Part shown: positions 62,146 through 64,000 of the stretch, in pieces
How positions within the stretch are numbered: the first letter of the stretch is position 1
Layout of the letters: every line of letters begins with the position of its first letter
Notes under the pieces: model-generated
What the model saw: only the letters and a program-made list of their open reading frames with translations
Databases searched by the model: none
Told to the model about the DNA's origin: nothing
Translations under genes and position numbers: made by a program
Assembly: GCA_004556745.1 (NCBI GenBank)
Contig: SFFY01000004.1
Location: 14,863-78,862 of the forward strand
Source: Bacteroidales bacterium
GTDB taxonomy: Bacteria; Bacteroidota; Bacteroidia; Bacteroidales; Bacteroidaceae
DNA length: 64,000 nucleotides
Direction of reading: 5' to 3'

Positions 62146-64000
62146 TTACTTTATATAAACTTTCTTTCCGTTGCGGATATAGCAGCCTTTGGCAGGTGTG
62201 CTTACGCGGCGGCCGCTGAGGTCGTACACCGTCCCTGCGCTCTGCGTTTCGGGAGCAAGGAGTGTGGCGAGAGTGATGCCCGTTTCGGTGTCGCCGCCGA
62301 AATTCAAGGCGAGCCCTTGCACACTGCTTGTGTTGGGGATTTCGATGAACGCCTTGTTGGCGGGAATGCTCGTTATGGAATCTGCTGGCTTGTAGAAACC
62401 GAGCGTGCGGTTTGCGTCCGTAGAGCGGCCGAATACTAAGTATTGATCGTTATAGCCATATATGTCTGTTTCCTTGAGGCTACCTGTGAGGCTGCCCTTT
62501 TCCAAAGTCCCAGCTCCGCTGTTGGCGGTCATTGTGCAGGTGGTTGCTCCACTGTTGTCGCCCACAAGTACAACGCCTGTTTCGGCGGGAATGACGTTGT
62601 CGGTGGCTTTTCTCATGGTAATGCGTTTGTTTGTCAAATCTACATCGCCCGTGTACACGCTAACGTTTTCGGGCACGGCAATCGGGTAGTCAATATAGTA
62701 TGTGCCGTAAGTGTTCTCGCCAATGGGGGTCAGGGAGAGGTCGGGCAGGGTCGGCTCTTGTACGGTAAAGGCGGAGTTTTTTCCGCTACCTGCTGTCCAG
62801 TAGGCGATGCGTCGTAACGTACCATTGCTGGCCCAGTTCATAATTTTTGTGGCTTCCCCATGCTGACATAAGAAGAAGGCGTTTTCGTATCCTTCGCCAG
62901 TTACGTTAGACCCTTTTACTTTTGCATCAAACAAGTCTATTGTACCTTCAGCAAGGTCTCCGTGGTGTACTGTAACCTCTTGATCATTGCCTGAATTTGT
63001 CATGGTTGTTGCGGAAACGAATCTGCCGTATGTTCCTGCATTCTTTCGCCTATTGTATACTTTGAAACCATCGAAAGGATTGCCCACAAACGCCCATTGC
63101 TCTGTTGAGGCCGTGGTGTGCGTGGCGGAAGCCTCTGCCAAGGGTATATTTTGGTCTGCACCTGTGCTTACGACAAAGCGTTGCTGGTTGCCAAACTTCA
63201 TGTGATACCAGTGTGCATTCTCTATGTCAGTAGAGAATTGGAATGGTGCACTCCAAGTAATCACAATTTCTTTTGTTGTATTATGGTCTTCTTTTGCAAC
63301 ATTTCCATCTAGTGCTGTTGCGGCGCAGAAATTAGGCATAGTGGCAAGGGCTGGGTAGCTTTCTGCGATTTTCGCTGTCTTCTGTTCCGTCTCCACCGTG
63401 GTGCCGTTGATTTTATAGTCGTATGTGAAAGCTGCTGCCTCTGAAAGTTTGAAGAAGGCTATTTTTGCGCAGGTGTACATAGAGCTGCTTGTTGGCGTGT
63501 TGTCTATTTCCCTTTTAAAACCTGTGCGGTGTTCGAGATGCCAGTCGGCAAACATCGGGTGTGGACTTGTCGTGCGGTCAGTCGTGCCGTTTACATGTAG
63601 AAACGCACTTGTGCTTTCATTATATGTAGTATTTGCAAGCTTTACAATAAAGTGCTTCTTGCCTGTGTTTTCGGGTATGACTATGGGACCCGGCTCTTGA
63701 TTGTTGTGCGTGTAATTGATTGTATAAGAGGCTATGCTTGTATCGTCGTTATCAACGGTTGGCACAACGACATTAGCGGCAGCCGCATCAGAAACGCCAG
63801 TGTAAGACAAGAATTTTCCTGATTTCACCGACTTAATCGTGAAGGTGTTTTGCTCGGCATTGACATCTAAGTAAAAAATAAATGCAACATCCTCGGAAGT
63901 TGAAGTTTTGTCGAGGATTTTATTGACCTTTTCTGTGTATTTTGTTGAACTGATAAGCAAGTTGGAATTGGCTTGTTGCTCGTCCGACCAATACAAAAGC
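62146..64000 (-). CDS. Secreted protein with type IX-like tail, 5' end beyond window
   Basis: At least 618 residues; the frame is open to the window edge, so the start and signal peptide are outside. Beta-rich, Thr/Asn-rich sequence: FTIKSVKSGKFLSYTGVSDA resembles a ricin-like or carbohydrate-binding lectin segment, and QQRFVVSTGADQNIPLAEAS is similar in style. The final 90 residues include NTYGTYYIDYPIAVPENVSV, a common Prevotella pre-tail module, then the tail GTVYDLSGRRVSTPAKG to IRNGKKVYIK. No catalytic motif seen in the visible part. It is the fourth large secreted protein in a row. Confidence 0.78.
   Translation of the reverse strand, partial: LLYWSDEQQANSNLLISSTKYTEKVNKILDKTSTSEDVAFIFYLDVNAEQNTFTIKSVKSGKFLSYTGVSDAAAANVVVPTVDNDDTSIASYTINYTHNNQEPGPIVIPENTGKKHFIVKLANTTYNESTSAFLHVNGTTDRTTSPHPMFADWHLEHRTGFKREIDNTPTSSSMYTCAKIAFFKLSEAAAFTYDYKINGTTVETEQKTAKIAESYPALATMPNFCAATALDGNVAKEDHNTTKEIVITWSAPFQFSTDIENAHWYHMKFGNQQRFVVSTGADQNIPLAEASATHTTASTEQWAFVGNPFDGFKVYNRRKNAGTYGRFVSATTMTNSGNDQEVTVHHGDLAEGTIDLFDAKVKGSNVTGEGYENAFFLCQHGEATKIMNWASNGTLRRIAYWTAGSGKNSAFTVQEPTLPDLSLTPIGENTYGTYYIDYPIAVPENVSVYTGDVDLTNKRITMRKATDNVIPAETGVVLVGDNSGATTCTMTANSGAGTLEKGSLTGSLKETDIYGYNDQYLVFGRSTDANRTLGFYKPADSITSIPANKAFIEIPNTSSVQGLALNFGGDTETGITLATLLAPETQSAGTVYDLSGRRVSTPAKGCYIRNGKKVYIK

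Noticed and set aside
1..64000. tRNA or rRNA genes
   Set aside because: No cloverleaf with the GGTTCGANNCC arm or rRNA motifs was noticed on either strand; a covariance search would be needed to be certain.

Overview
The window looks like chromosomal DNA of a Bacteroidota, most likely order Bacteroidales and family Prevotellaceae (Prevotella/Alloprevotella type). Four things point there. Promoters have the Bacteroidota form TTTG-N20-TAnnTTTG, best seen upstream of acpP. Purine-rich Shine-Dalgarno sites are absent. The gene order dapB, signal peptidase I, WbqC-like is conserved in that phylum. Several large secreted proteins end in the YDLSGRRV...GKKV.IK tail used as a type IX secretion sorting signal. 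No rRNA, tRNA, prophage, transposase or CRISPR array was recognised.

Layout. 1-5.9 kb: a truncated GHL10 glycosidase-like gene, then NUDIX hydrolase, rmuC, hisS and a secreted endonuclease/exonuclease/phosphatase (EEP) family protein, all on the minus strand. 6.2-13.1 kb: a plus-strand run of TonB-dependent receptor, DUF5689 lipoprotein, large anchor-J lipoprotein and a surface DNA/RNA non-specific endonuclease. With the EEP gene this reads as an extracellular nucleic-acid degradation and uptake locus. 13.2-16.6 kb: acpP, fabF and rnc (with an unusual Arg-rich tail). 17-32.8 kb: mostly housekeeping and metabolic genes (gpmI, a purine-type deaminase, an M16 protease, nadB, an acyltransferase, an SLC13-type transporter, inositol-phosphate synthase, WbqC-like, lepB, dapB).

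33.3-40.8 kb holds the most unusual cluster: six tightly packed plus-strand genes encoding an LPP20-like exported protein, a CHASE2 membrane sensor with no output domain, a periplasmic transglutaminase-like cysteine protease, an exported DUF4384-like protein, a beta-barrel-like protein and an exported caspase-family (C14) protease with a BspA-like leucine-rich N-terminus. All but the CHASE2 protein carry signal peptides, so this would be a caspase system of the cell envelope rather than a cytoplasmic immunity module. An ECF sigma/anti-sigma-like pair follows directly. 42-48.6 kb: small envelope proteins, a membrane-bound AraC-type regulator, an AspT-type transporter, ung and a DUF3109 protein. 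49.6-64 kb: four consecutive large secreted proteins with type IX-like tails (an M6 metalloprotease, two giant FN3/anchor-J paralogues and a partial protein at the edge) plus one 63-residue peptide gene.

The intergenic DNA is dense with dispersed repeats. These include three copies of an array of exactly four 21-bp palindromic units; 92-bp REPIN-like doublets of a GTAGGGGCGTTTTGCAAAAC palindrome that repeatedly abut stop codons; two copies of a 200-bp element with CGACAACTTAGACAAC termini; a 310-bp MITE-like element with 17-bp perfect terminal inverted repeats; and octamer (CTCGTCTA-type) arrays, one ending two bases before the caspase start codon. All identifications are by eye from sequence; no database search was run.
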